Of a DNA stretch of 64,000 nt, positions 24,296 to 38,200 are shown piece after piece. Both the position numbers and the translations under genes were made by a program. The notes beneath the pieces are model-generated. The model made no database searches. It had not been told where the DNA came from and worked only from the letters and a program-made list of their open reading frames with translations. Source of the DNA: Hydractinia symbiolongicarpus (lineage: Eukaryota; Cnidaria; Hydrozoa; Anthoathecata; Hydractiniidae); the NCBI RefSeq assembly GCF_029227915.1, contig NC_079877.1, positions 7,504,001 to 7,568,000 on the forward strand, written 5' to 3'. The stretch's first letter is position 1, and each line of letters starts with the position of its first letter.

Positions 24296-26234
24296 GTTTT
24301 AAAAACTACATTTCATTGACTTTCTAGCGGTGTCAATCCGTTTGAGTTAAAACAGTTGCGTCACATATTCGTACCAAAATGTATTTAGTGATTTTTTTCG
24401 GATATTCCTAAGTTGCATCGCTTTTAACAGTGAAACGATTGACTGTGGGAATTATTTGAACTGATTCAGGACTGTGACCTTATAAATGTGATAAATGAGG
24501 GAAAAGGTCTCCAAGGAATAACATTCTTCTTAATTTAACATGATTGCTGGAATTCAGCGATTACATTAGGCTCTGTGGTAGCCTTTTTTAAAAAATTTAG
24601 ATAAATAAGTCATTTTTTACTGTGGGACCAATCCTAGCCGTTAGTTCGCGCTGAAGAAATAGAGACAGCTTCAAAAAGTACATTTCATTGACTTTCTAAC
24701 GGTGTCAATCTGTTTGAGTTACAACGGTTGGGTCACATATTCGTACCAACATGTATTAACGATGTTTTTCTGATATTACTAGGTTGCATCGCTTCTAACA
24801 GTGAAACGATTGACTGTGGGACTTAATTGAACTAACTTTGGACTTTGACCTTGTAAATGTTATAAGTGAGACAATTGGACTCCAAGAAATAACATTCTTC
24901 TTAATTTGGCATGATTGCTGGAACTCGGCGATTACACTGGGCGCTGTGGAGGCGCTTTATTAAAAAATTAAGATAAATAAGTCTTTTTTTACTGTGGGAC
25001 CAATCCTAGCCGTTATCGCGCGCTGAAGAAATAGAGACAGTTTTAAAAACTACATTTCATTGACTTTCTAACGGTGTCAATCCGTTTGAGTTAAAACGGT
25101 TGCGTCACATATTCGTACCAACATGTATTTAGTGATTTCCTTCCGATAATACTAAGTTGTATCGCTTTCAACAGTGAAACGATTGCCTGTGGGACTTAGT
25201 TGAACTGATTTTAGACTTTGACCTTATAAATGTGATAAATGAGTCATTTTGACTACTAGAAATGACATTCTTCTTAGTTTGACATGATTGATGGAACTCA
25301 CCGATTACACTGGGCGCTGTGGTAACGCTTTATTAAAAAATTTAGATAAATAAGTCATTTTGTACTGTGGGACCAATCCTAGCCGTTATCGCGCGCTGAA
25401 GAAATAGAGACAGTTTTAAAAACTACATTTCATTGACTTTCTAACGGTGTCAATCCGTTTGAGTTACAACGGTTGCGACACATAATCGTACCAACATGTA
25501 TTTACTGATTTTCTTCCGATATTACTAAGATGTATCGCTTTCAACAGTGAAACGATTGACTGCGGGACTTAGTTGAACTGATTTTGGACTTTGACCTTAT
25601 AAATGTGATTAATGCGCCAATTGGTATCCAAGGAATAACATTCTTCTTAATTTGACATGATTGCTGGAATTCAGCGGTTACAATAGGCTCTGCGGTAGCG
25701 CTTTATTTAAAAATTTAGATAAATAAGGATTTCTTACTGTGGGACCAATCCTGGCCGTTACCATGCGTTGAAGAAATAAAGACATTCTCAAGAACTACAT
25801 TTCATTGATTTCTTGGTGGTATAATTCTGTTTGAGTTACAACGGTTGCGTCACATATTCGTACCAACATGTATTTAGCGAAAGTATTCGGATATTACTAG
25901 GTTGCATCGCATTTAACTGTGAAACGTTTGACTGTGCGACTTAATTGAACTGATTTTGAACTTTGACCTTATAAATGTTATAAGTGAGACAATTGGACAC
26001 CAAGAAATACCATTCTTCTTAATTTGACATGATTGGTGGAACTAAGCGTATACACTGGACCCTGTGGTAGCGATTCATTTAAAAATTTAGATAAATAAGA
26101 CATTTTTACTGTGGGACCAATCCTAGCCGTTAGCGCGCGCTGAAGATATAGAGATAGTTTCAAAAACTCCATTTCATTGACTTTCTAACGGTGTCAATCC
26201 GTTTGAGTTAGAACGGTTGCGTCACACAATCGTA
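24295..26234 (+). repeat. Spacer of the 11-mer HOR, derived from the hexamer unit
   Basis: About five monomers between the two shared segments follow the order of the hexamer block: AAAAGGTCTCC at 24,499, ATTAACGATG with CTAACTTTGG, CCGATAATAC with GACTACTAGAAATG, then GCGACACATAATCG, the marker at 25,820 and its companion. Together with 22,140-24,295 this completes the 4,094 bp unit. Small private changes include GGTATCCAAGG at about 25,623 and ATAAGGATTTCTTACTG at about 25,724. Confidence 0.7.
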
Positions 26235-28390
26235 CCAACATGTATTTAGTGATTTTCTTCCGATATTACTAAGTTGTATCGCTTTCAACAGAGAAACGAT
26301 TGACTGTGGGACTTAATTGAACTGATTTTGGACTTTGACCTTATAAATGTAATAAATGAGCCATTTTGACTAGAAGAAATAACATTCTCCGTAATTTGAC
26401 ATGGTTGATGGAACTCACGGATTACACTGGGCGCCGTGGTAACGGTTTATTTATAAATTGAGATAAATAAGTCATTTTGTACTGTAGGACCAATCCTAGC
26501 CGTTATCGCGCGCTGAAGAAATAGAGACAGTTTCAGAAACTACATTTCATTGACTTTCTAACGGTGTCAATCCGTTTGAGTTAAAACAGTTGCGTCACAT
26601 ATTCGTACCAAAATATATTTAGTGATTTTTTTCGGATATTCCTAAGTTGCATCGCTTTTAACAGTGAAACGATTGACTGTGGGAATTATTTGAACTGATT
26701 CAGGACTGTGACCTTATAAATGTGATAAATGAGGGAAAAGGTCTCCAAGGAATAACATTCTTCTTAATTTAACATGATTGCTGGAATTCAGCGATTACAT
26801 TAGGCTCTGTGGTAGCTTTTTTAAAAAATTTAGATAAATAAGTCATTTTTTACTGTGGGACCAATCCTAGCCGTTAGTTCGCGCTGAAGAAATAGAGACA
26901 GCTTCAAAAAGTACATTTCATTGACTTTCTAACGGTGCCAATCTGTTTGAGTTACAACGGTTGCGTCACATATTCGTACCAACATGTATTAACGATGTTT
27001 TTCTGATATTACTAGGTTGCATCGCTTCTAACAGTGAAACGATTGACTGTGGGACTTAATTGAACTAACTTTGGACTTTGACCTTGTAAATGTTATAAGT
27101 GAGACAATTGGACTCCAAGAAATAACATTCTTCTTAATTTGGCATGATTGCTGGAACTCAGCGATTACACTGGGCGCTGTGGTAGCGTTTTATTTAAAAA
27201 TTAAGATAAATAAGTCTTTTTTTACTGTGGGACCAATCCTAGCAGTTATCGCGCGCTGAAGAAATAGAGACAGTTTCAAAAACCACATTTCATTGACTTT
27301 TTAACGGTGTCAATCCGTCTGAGTTACAACAGCTGCGTCACATATTCGTACCAAAATGTATTTAGTGATTTTCTTCCGATATTACTAAGTTGTATCGCTT
27401 TTAACAGTGAAACGATTGACTGTGGGAATTATTTGAACTGATTCAGGACTTTGACCTTATAAATGTAATAAATGAGCCATTTTGACTAAAAGAAATATCA
27501 TTCTTCTTAATTTTACATGATTGCTGGAACTCAGCGATTACACTGGGCGCTGTGGTAGCGCTTTATTTAAATATTTAGATAAATAAGATTTTCTTACTGT
27601 GGGACCAATCCTGGCCGTTAGCACGCGCTGAAGAAATAAAGACATTCTCAAAAACTACATTTCATTGATTTCTTGGCGTATAATTCCGTTTGAGTTACAA
27701 CGGTTGCGTCACATATTCGTACCAACATTTATTTAGCGAAAGTATTCGGATATTACTAGGTTGCATCGCTTTTAACTGTGAAACGTTTGACTGTGCGACT
27801 TAATTGAACTGCTTTTGGATTTTGACCTTATAAATGTTGTAAGTGAGACAATTGCACTCCAAGAAATAACATTCTTCTTAATTTGACATAATTGCTGGAA
27901 CTCAGCGATTACACTGGGCGCTGTGGTAGCGCTTTATTTAAAAATTAAGATGAATAAGTCATTTTTTACTGTAGAAGCAATCCTAGCCGTTAGTTTGCGC
28001 TGAAGAAGTAGAGACAGCTTCAAAAAGTACATCTCATTGAATTTCTCACGGTGTCAATCCGTTTGAGTTACAACGGTTGTGTCACACATTCGTATCAACA
28101 TGTATTTAGTGATATTTTTCCGATATTACTAAGTTGTATCGCTTTCAACAGTGAAACGATTGACTGTGGGACTTAGTTGAACTGATTTTGGAGTTTGACC
28201 TTATAAATGTGATAATTGAGTCATTTTGACTACAAGAAATGACATTCTTCTTAGTTTGACATGATTGCTGGAACTCAGCGATTACACTGGGCGATGTGGT
28301 AACGCTTTATTTAAAAATTAAGATAAATAAGTCATTTTGTACTGTGGGACCAATCCTAGCCGTTATCGCGCGCTGAAGAAATAGAGACAG
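26234..28390 (+). repeat. 11-mer HOR, second copy of the shared segment
   Basis: This pairs with 22,140-24,295. It leaves that match near 28,390, where it continues as GAGTTAGAACGG and ACATAATCGTACCAGCATG, while copy 1 continues as GAGTTAAAACAG and CCAAAATG. From 27,565 it also matches the window start, and that match runs further, to about 28,795. Isolated changes include CCAACATTTATTTAG at about 27,721 and GGTGCCAATCTG at about 26,935. Confidence 0.8.
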
Positions 28391-31150
28391 TTTCAAAAAC
28401 TACATTTCATTGACTTTCTAACGGTGTCAATCCGTTTGAGTTAGAACGGTTGCGTCACATAATCGTACCAGCATGTATTTAGTGATTTTCTTCCGATATT
28501 ACTAAGTTGTATCGCTTTCAACAGAGAACCGATTGACTGTGGGACTTAATTGAACTGATTTTGGGCTTTGTCCTTATAAATGTAATAAATGAGCCATTAT
28601 GACTAGAATAAATAACATTCTCCGTAATTTGACATGATTGCTGGAACTCAGCGATTACACTATGCGCTGTGGTACCGCTTTGTTTAAAAGTTAAGATAAA
28701 TAAGTTATTTATTACGGTGGAAACAATCCTAGCCGTTATCGCACGCTGAAGAAATAGAGACAGTTTCAAAAACTACATTTCATTGACTTTCTAACGGTGT
28801 CAATTCGTTTGAGTTAAAACGGTTGCGTCACATAATCGTACCAGCATGTATTTAGTGATTTTCTTCCGATATTACTAAGTTCTATCGCTTTCAACAGAGA
28901 AACGATTGACAGTGAGACTTAATTGAACTGATTTTGGACTTTGACCTTATAAATGTGATAAATGAGTCATTTTGACTACAAGAAATGACATTCTTCTCAG
29001 TTTGACATGATTGCTGGAACTCAGCGATTACACTGGGCGCTGTGGAAACGCTTTATTTAAAAATTAAGATAAATAAGTCATTTTGTACTGTGGGACCAAT
29101 CCTAGCCGTTTTAGCGCGCTGAAGAAATAGAGACAGTTTCTAAAACTACATTTCATTGACTTTCTAACGGTGTCAATCCGTTTGAGTTAGAACGGTTGCG
29201 CCACATAATCGTACCAGCATGTATTTAGTGATTTTCTTCCGATATTACTAAGTTGTATCGCTTTCAACAGTGAAACGATTGACTGTGGGACTTAGTTGAA
29301 CTAATTTTGGACTTTGACCTTATAAATGTGATAAATGAGTCATTTTGACTACAAGAAATGACATTCTTCTTAGTTTGACATGATTGCTGGAACTCAGCGA
29401 TTACACTGGGCGCTGTGGTAACGCTTTATTTAAAAATTAAGATAAATAAGTCATTTTGTACTGTGGGACCAATCCTAGCCGTTATCGCGCGCTGAAGAAA
29501 TAGAGACAGTTTCAAAAACTACATTTCATTGACTTTCTAACGGTGTCAATCCGTTTGAGTTAGAACGGTTGTGTCACATAATCGTACCAGCATGTATTTA
29601 GTGATTTTCTTCCGATATTACTAAGTTGCATCGCTTTCAACAGAGAAACGAATGACTGTGGGAATTAATTGAACTGATTTTGGGCTTTGACCTTATAAAT
29701 GTAATAAATGAGCCATTATGACTAGAAGAAATAACATTCTCCTTAATTTGACATGATTGCTGGAACTCAGCGATTACACTGGGCGCTGTGGTAGCGCTTT
29801 GTTTAAAAGTTAAGATAAATAAGTCATTTATTACTGTGGAAACAATCCTAGCCGTTATCGCACGCTGAAGAAATAGAGACAGTTTAAAAACTACATTTCA
29901 TTGACTTTCTAACGGTGTCAATCCGTTTGAGTTAGAACGGTTGCGTCACATAATCGTACCAGCATGTATTTAGTGATTTTCTTCCGATATTACTAAGTTG
30001 TATCGCTTTCAACAGTGAAACGATTGACTGTGGGACTTAGTTGAACTGATTTTGGACTTTGACCTTATAAATGTGATAAATGAGTCATTTTGACTACAAG
30101 AAATGACATTCTTCTTAGTTTGACATGATTGCTGGAACTCAGCGATTACACTGGGCGCTGTGGTAACGCTTTATTTAAAAATTAAGATAAATAAGTCATT
30201 TTTTACTGTGGGACCAATCCTAGCCGTTATCGCGCGCTGAAGAAATAGAGACAGTTTCAAAAACTACATTTCATTGACTTTCTAACGGTGTCAATCCGTT
30301 TGAGTTAGAACGGTTGCGTCACATAATCGTACCAGCATGTATTTAGTGATTTTCTTCTGATATTACTAAGTTGCATAGCTTTCAACAGAGAAACGAATGA
30401 CTGTGGGAATTAATTGAACTGATTTTGGGCTTTGACCTTATAAATGTAATAAATGAGCCATTATGACTAGAAGAAATAACATTCTCCTTAATTTGACATG
30501 ATTGCTAAAACTCAGCGATTACACTATGCGCTGTGGTAGCGCTTTGTTTAAAAGTTAAGATAAATAAGTCATTTATTACTGTGGAAACAATCCTAGCCGT
30601 TATCGCACGCTGAAGAAATAGAGACAGTTTCAAAAACTACATTTCATTGACTTTCTAACAGTGTCAATCCGTTTGAATTAAAACGGTTGTGTCACATATT
30701 CGTACCAACATGTATTTAGTGATTTCCTTCCGATAATACTAAGTTGTATCGCTTTCAACAGTGAAACGATTGACTGTGGGACTTAGTTGAACTGATTTTA
30801 GACTTTGACCTTATAAATGTGATAAATGAGTCACTTTGACTACAAGAAATGACATTCTTTTTAGTTTGACATGATTGATGGAACTCACCGATTACACTGG
30901 GCGCTGTGATAACGCTTTATTTAAAAATTTAGATAAATAAGTCATTTTGTACTGTGGGACCAATCCTAGCCGTTATCGCGCGCTGAAGAAATAGAGACAG
31001 TTTTAAAAACTACATTTCATTGACTTTCTAACGGTGTCAATCCGTTTGAGTTAAAACGGTTGCGTCACATATTCGTACCAACATGTATTTAGTGATTTCC
31101 TTTCGATAATACTAAGTTGTATCGCTTTCAACAGTGAAACGATTGACTGT
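28390..31150 (+). repeat. Dimer-like zone with decamer paralogy to 32,630-34,000
   Basis: Monomers alternate between a CAGTGAAACG / GACTACAAGAAATG form and a GAGAAACG / GAGCCATTATGACTAG form. About 29,220-29,870 repeats at 29,966-30,610 with an offset of 745-746 bp, with GAGAAACGAATGACTGTGGG at about 29,642 and 30,388. The private change CCGTTTTAGCGCGCTG at about 29,107 recurs at about 32,834. GACAGTGAGACTTAATTG at about 28,908 recurs at about 32,635. This gives an offset near 3,727 bp, ten monomers. No gene is seen. Confidence 0.65.
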
Positions 31151-32625
31151 GGGACTTAGTTGAACTGATTTTAGACTTTGACCTTATAAATGTGATAAAT
31201 GAGTCATTTTGACTACAAGAAATGACATTCTTCTTAGTTTGACATGATTGATGGAACTCACCGATTACACTGGGCGCTGTGGTAACGCTTTATTAAAAAA
31301 TTTAGATTAATAAGTCATTTTGTACTGTGGGACCAATCCTAGCCGTTATCGCGCGCTGAAGAAATAGAGACAGTTTTAAAAACTACATTTCATTGACTTT
31401 CTAACGGTGTCAATCCGTTTGAGTTACAACGGTTGCGACACATAATCGTACCAACATGTATTTACTGATTTTCTTCCGATATTACTAAGATGTATCGCTT
31501 TCAACAGTGAAACGATTGACTGCGGGACTTAGTTGAACTGATTTTGGACTTTGACCTTATAAATGTGATTAATGCGCCAATTGGTCACCAAGGAATAACA
31601 TTCTTCTTAATTTGACATGATTGCTGGAATTCAGCGGTTACAATAGGCTCTGCGGTAGCGCTTTATTTAAAAATTTAGATAAATAAGATTTTCTTACTGT
31701 GGGACCAATCCTGGCCGTTACCATGCGCTGAAGAAAAAAAGACATTCTCAAGAACTACATTTCATTGATTTCTTGGTGGTATAATTCCGCTTGAGTTACA
31801 ACGGTTGCGTCACATATTCGTACCAACATGTATTTAGCGAAAGTATTCGGATATTACTAGGTTGCATCGCTTTTAGCTGTGAAACGTTTGACTGTGCGAC
31901 TTAATTGAACTGATTTTGAACTTTGACCTTATAAATGTTATAAGTGAGACAATTGGACACCAAGAAATACCATTCTTCTTAATTTGACATGATTGGTGGA
32001 ACTAAGCGAATACACTGGACCCTGTGGTAGCGATTCATTTAAAAATTTAGATAAATAAGTCATTTTTACTGTGGGACCAATCCTAGCCGTTAGCGCGCGC
32101 TGAAGATATAGAGATAGTTTCAAAAACTCCATTTCATTGACTTTCTAACGGTGTCAATCCGTTTGAGTTAGAACGGTTGCGTCACATAATCGTACCAACA
32201 TGTATTTAGTGATTTTCTTCCGATATTACTAAGTTGTATCGCTTTCAACAGAGAAACGATTGACTGTGGGACTTAATTGAACTGATTTTGGACTTTGACC
32301 TTATAAATGTAATAAATGAGCCTTTTTGACTAGAAGAATTAACATTTTCCTTAATTTGACATGATTGATGGAACTCACCGATTACACTGGGCGCTGTGGT
32401 AACGGTTTATTTATAAATTGAGATAAATAAGTCATTTTGTACTGTGGGACCAATCCTAGCCGTTATCGCGCACTGAAGAAATAGAGACAGTTTTAAAAAC
32501 TACATTTCATTGACTTTCTAACGGTGTCAATCCGTTTGAGTTAAAACAGTTGCGTCACATATTCGTACCAAAATGTATTTAGTGATTTTTTTCGGATATT
32601 CCTAAGTTGCATCGCTTTTAATAGT
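31150..32625 (+). repeat. Heptamer-spaced duplication, copy 1
   Basis: The segment is repeated about 2,609 bp downstream (marker 31,780 and 34,389). Shared private variants are ATTGGTCACCAAGG at about 31,580 and 34,189, CTGAAGAAAAAAAGACATTC (31,728 and 34,337), and GAAGAATTAACATTTTCC at about 32,333 and 34,942. Copy 1 alone has TTTTAGCTGTGAAACG and ACTAAGCGAATACACTGG. No gene is seen. Confidence 0.75.
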
Positions 32626-33750
32626 GAAACGATTGACAGTGAGACTTAATTGAACTGATTTTGGACTTTGACCTTATAAATGTGATAAATGAGTCATTTT
32701 GACTACAAGAAATGACATTCTTCTTAGTTTGACATGATTGCTGGAACTCAGCGATTACACTGGGCGCTGTGGAAACGCTTTATTTAAAAATTAAGATAAA
32801 TAAGTCATTTTGTACTGTGGGACCAATCTTAGCCGTTTTAGCGCGCTGAAGAAATAGAGACAGTTTCAAAAACTACATTTCATTGACTTTCTAACGGTGT
32901 CAATCCGTTTGAGTTAGAACGGTTGCGTCACATAATCGTACCAGCATGTATTTAGTGATTTTCTTCCGATATTACTAAGTTGTATCGCTTTCAACAGTGA
33001 AACGATTGACTGTGGGACTTAGTTGAACTGATTTTGGACTTTGACCTTATAAATGTGATAAATGAGTCATTTTGACTACAAGAAATGACATTCTTCTTAG
33101 TTTGACATGATTGCTGGAACTCACCGATTACACTGGGCGCTGTGGTAACGCTTTATTTAAAAATTAAGATAAATAAGTCATTTTGTACTGTGGGACCAAT
33201 CCTAGCCGTTATCGCGCGCTGAAGAAATAGAGACAGTTTCAAAAACTACATTTCATTGACTTTCTAACGGTGTCAATCCGTTTGAGTTAGAACGGTTGCG
33301 TCACATAATCGTACCAGCATGTATTTAGTGATTTTCTTCCGATATTACTAAGTTGCATAGCTTTCAACAGAGAAACGAATGACTGTGGGAATTAATTGAA
33401 CTGATTTTGGGCTTTGACCTTATAAATGTAATAAATGAGCCATTATGACTAGAAGAAATAACATTCTCCTTAATTTGACATGATTGCTGGAACTCAGCGA
33501 TTACACTGGGCGCTGTGGTAGCGCTTTGTTTAAAAGTTAAGATAAATAAGTCATTTATTACTGTGGAAACAATCCTAGCCGTTATCGCACGCTGAAGAAA
33601 TAGAGACAGTTTCAAAAACTACATTTCATTGACTTTCTAACGGTGTCAATCCGTTTGAGTTAGAACGGTTGCGTCACATAATCGTACCAGCATGTATTTA
33701 GTGATTTTCTTCCGATAATACTAAGTTGTATCGCTTTCAACAGTAAAACG
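32625..33750 (+). repeat. Three monomers between the heptamer copies
   Basis: This stretch carries the GACAGTGAGACTTAATTG, CCGTTTTAGCGCGCTG and GCATAGCTTTCAACAGAG variants that tie it to 28,900-30,400 (offset ten monomers). A sequence switch is seen at about 32,620-32,640. Upstream it follows the CGGATATTCC / TTTTAATAGTG form also seen at 35,230; downstream it becomes the GACAGTGAGAC form. That places a recombination point between two registers here. Confidence 0.6.
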
Positions 33751-35240
33751 ATTGACTGTGGGACTTAGTTGAACTGATTTTAGACTTTGACCTTATAAAT
33801 GTGATAAATGAGTCATTTTGACTACAAGAAATGACATTCTTCTTAGTTTGACATGATTGATGGAACTCACCGATTACACTGGGCCCTGTGGTAACGCTTT
33901 ATTAAAAAATTTAGATAAATAAGTCATTTTGTACTGTGGGACCAATCCTAGCCGTTATCGCGCGCTGAAGAAATAGAGACAGTTTTGAAAACTACATTTC
34001 ATTGACTTTCTAACGGTGTCAATCCGTTTGAGTTACAACGGTTGCGACACATAATCGTACCAACATGTATTTACTGATTTTCTTCCGATATTACTAAGAT
34101 GTATCGCTTTCAACATTGAAACGATTGACTGCGGGACTTAGTTGAACTGATTTTGGACTTTGACCTTATAAATGTGATTAATGCGCCAATTGGTCACCAA
34201 GGAATAACATTCTTCTTAATTTGACATGATTGCTGGAATTCAGCGGTTACAATAGGCTCTGCGGTAGCGCTATATTTAAAAATTTAAATAAATAAGATTT
34301 TCTTACTGTGGGACCAATCCTGGCCGTTACCATGCCCTGAAGAAAAAAAGACATTCTCAAGAACTACATTTCATTGATTTCTTGGTGGTATAATTCCGTT
34401 TGAGTTACAACGGTTGCGTCACATATTCGTACCAACATGTATTTAGCGAAAGTATTCGGATATTACTAGGTTGCATCGCTTTTAACTGTGAAACGTTTGA
34501 CTGCGCGACTTAATTGAACTGATTTTGAACTTTGACCTTATAAATGTTATAAGTGAGACAATTGGACACCAAGAAATACCATTCTTCTTAATTTGACATG
34601 ATTGGTGGAACTAAGCGTATACACTGGACCCTGTGGTAGCGATTCATTTAAAAATTTAGATAAATAAGTCATTTTTACTGTGGGACCAATCCCAGCAGTT
34701 AGCGCGCGCTGAAGATATAGAGATAGTTTCAAAAACTCCATTTCATTGACTTTCTAACGGTGTCAATCCGTTTGAGTTAGAACGGTTGCGTCACATAATC
34801 GTACCAACATGTATTTAGTGATTTTCTTCCGATATTACTAAGTTGTATCGCTTTCAACAGAGAAACGATTGACTGTGGGACTTAATTGAACTGATTTTGG
34901 ACTTTGACCTTATAAATGTAATAAATGAGCCATTTTGACTAGAAGAATTAACATTTTCCTTAATTTGACATGATTGATGGAACTCACCGATTACACTGGG
35001 CGCTGTGGTAACGGTTTATTTATAAATTGAGATAAATAAGTCATTTTGTACTGTGGGACCAATCCTAGCCGTTATCGCGCGCTGAAGAAATAGAGACAGT
35101 TTCAAAAACTACATTTCATTGACATTCTAACGGTGTCAATCCGTTTGAGTTAAAACAGTTGCGTCACATATTCGTACCAAAATGTATTTAGTGATTTTTT
35201 TCGGATATTCCTAAGTTGCATCGCTTTTAATAGTGAAACG
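33750..35240 (+). repeat. Heptamer-spaced duplication, copy 2
   Basis: This is the partner of 31,150-32,625. Private changes here include CAACATTGAAACG at about 34,112, GCGCTATATTTAAAAATTTAA at about 34,267 with two changes, ACTGCGCGACTTAATTG at about 34,500, and CCAATCCCAGCAGTTAGCG at about 34,685. After 35,240 the sequence continues into AAAAGGTCTCC at 35,302, whereas copy 1 switched away near 32,630. Confidence 0.7.
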
Positions 35241-38200
35241 ATTGACTGTGGGAATTATTTGAACTGATTCAGGTCTGTGACCTTATAAATGTGATAAATG
35301 AGGGAAAAGGTCTCCAAGGAATAACATTTTTCTTAATTTAACATGATTGCTGGAATTCAGCGGTTACATAAGGCTCTGTGGTAGCCTTTTTTAAAAAATT
35401 TAGATAAATAAGTCATTTTTTACTGTGGGACCAATCCTAGCCGTTAGTTCGCGCTGAAGAAATAGAGACAGCTTCAAAAAGTACATTTCATTGACTTTCT
35501 AACGGTGTCAATCTGTTTGAGTTACAACGGTTGTGTCACATATTTGTACCAACATGTATTTAGTGATTTTCTTCCGATATTACTAAGTTGTATCGCTTTT
35601 AACAGTGAAACGATTGACCGTGGGAATTAATTCAATGATTCTGGACTGTGACCTAATAAATGTGATTAATGCGACAATTGGTCTCCAAGGAATAACATTC
35701 TTCTTAATTTGACATGATTGCTGGAATTCAGCGATTACATTAGGCTCTGTGGTAGCCTTTTTTAAAAAATTTAGATAAATAAGTCATTTTTTACTGTGGG
35801 ACCAGTCCTAGCCGTTAGTTCGCGCTGAAGGAATAAAGACATTCTCAAAAACTACATTTCATTGATTTCTTGGCGGTATAATTCCGTTTGAGTTACAACG
35901 GTTGCGTCACATATTCGTAGCAACATGTATTTAGCAAAAGTATTCAGATATTACTAGGTTGCATTCCTTTTAACTGTGAAACGTTTGACTGTGCGACTTA
36001 ATTGAACTGATTTTGGACTATGACCTTATAAATGTTATAAGTGAGACAATTGGACTCCAAGAAATGACATTCTTCTTAATTTGACATGATTGCTGGAACT
36101 CAGCGATTACACTGGGCGCTGTGGTAGCGCTTTATTTAAAAATTAAGATAAAGAAAGCCTTTTTTTACTGTGGGACCAATCCTAGCCGTTATCGCGCGCT
36201 GAAGAAACAGAGACAGTTTCAAAAACCACATTTCATTGACTTTCTAACGGTGTCAATCCGTTTGAGTTACAACAGTTGCGTCACATAATCGTACCAAAAT
36301 TTATTTAGTGATTTTCTGCGGATATTCCTAAGTTGTATCGCTTTTAACAGTGAAACGATTGACTGTGGGAATTATTTGAACTGATTCAGGACTGTGACCT
36401 TATAAATGTGATAAATGAGGGAAAAGGTCTCTAAGGAATAACATTCTTCTTAATTTAACATGATTCCTGAAATTCAGCGATTACATTAGGCTCTGTGGTA
36501 GCCTTTTTTAAAAAATTTAGATAAATAAGTCATTTTTTACTGTGGGACCAATCCTAGCCGTTAGTTCGCGCTGAAGAAATAGAGACAGCTTCAAAAAGTA
36601 CATTTCATTGACTTTCTAACGGTGTCAATCCGTTTGAGTTACATCGGTTGAGTCACATATTCGCACCAACAGGTATTAACGATGTTTTTCTGATATTATT
36701 AGGTTGCATCGGTTCTAACAGTGAAACGATTGACTGTGGGATTTAATTGAACTAACTTTGGACTGTGACCTCATAAGTGTAATAAATGAGACAATTGGAC
36801 TCCAAGAAAGAACATTCTTCTTAATTTGACATGATTGCCGGAACTCAGCGATTACACTGGACCCTGTGGTAGCGATCCATTTAAAAATTTAGATAAATAA
36901 GTCATTTTTACTGTGGGACCAATCCTAGCCGTTAGCGCGCGCTGAAGATATAGAGACAGTTTCAAAAGCTCCATTTCATTGACTTTCTAACGGTGTCAAT
37001 CCGTTTGAGTTACAACGGTTGCGTCACACATTCGTACCAACATGTATTTAGTGATTTTTTCCGATATTACTAAGTTGTATCGCTTTCAACGGTGAAACGA
37101 TTGACTGTGGGATTTAATTGACCTGATTTGGGACTTTCACCTTATAAATGTAATAAATGAGCCATTTTCACTAAAAGAAAAAACATTTTTCTTAATTTGA
37201 CATGATTGCTGGAACTCAGCGATTACACTGGGCGTTGTGGTAGCGCTTTGTTTAAAAGTTAAGATAAATAAGTCATTTATTACTGTGGAAACAATCCTAG
37301 CCGTTATCACGCGCTGAAGAAGTAGAGACAGTTTCAAAAACTACATTTCATTGACTTTCTAACGGTGTCAATCCGTTTAAGTTACAACAGTTAAGTCACA
37401 TATTCGTACCAACATGTATTTAGTGATTTCCTTCCGATATTACTAAGTTGTATCGCTTTTAACAGTGAAACGATTGACCGTGGGAATTAATTCAACTGAT
37501 TCTGGACTGTGACCTTGTAAATGTGATTAATGCGCCAATTGGTCTCCAAGGAATAACATTCTTCTTAACTTGACATGATTGCTGGAATTCAGCGGTTACA
37601 TAAGGCTCTGCGGCAGCGCTTTATTTAAAAATTTAGGTAAATTAGATTTTCTTACTGTGGGACCAATCCTGGCCGTTACCATGCGCTGAAGAAATAAATA
37701 CATTCTCAAAAACTACATTTCTTTGATTTCTTGGTGGTATAATTCCGTTTGAGTTACAACGGTTGCGTCACATATTCGTACCAACATGTATTTAGCGAAA
37801 GTATTCGGATATTACTAGGTTGCATCGCTTTTAACCGTGAAACGTTTGACTGTGCGACTTAATTGAACTGATTTTGAACTTTGACCTTATAAATGTTATA
37901 AGTGAGACAATTGGACACCAAGAAATACCATTCTTCTTAATTTGACATGATTGGTGGAACTAAGCGTATACACTGGACCCTGTGGTAGCGATTCATTTAA
38001 AAATTTAGATAAATAAGTCATTTTTACTGTCGGACCAGTCCTAGCCGTTAGCGCACGCTGAAGATATAGAGATAGTTTCAAAAACTCCATTTCATTGACT
38101 TTCTAACGGTGTCAATCCGTTTGAGTTAGAACGGTTGCGTCACATAATCGTACCAACATGTATTTAGTGATTTTCTTCCGATATTACTAAGTTGTATCGC

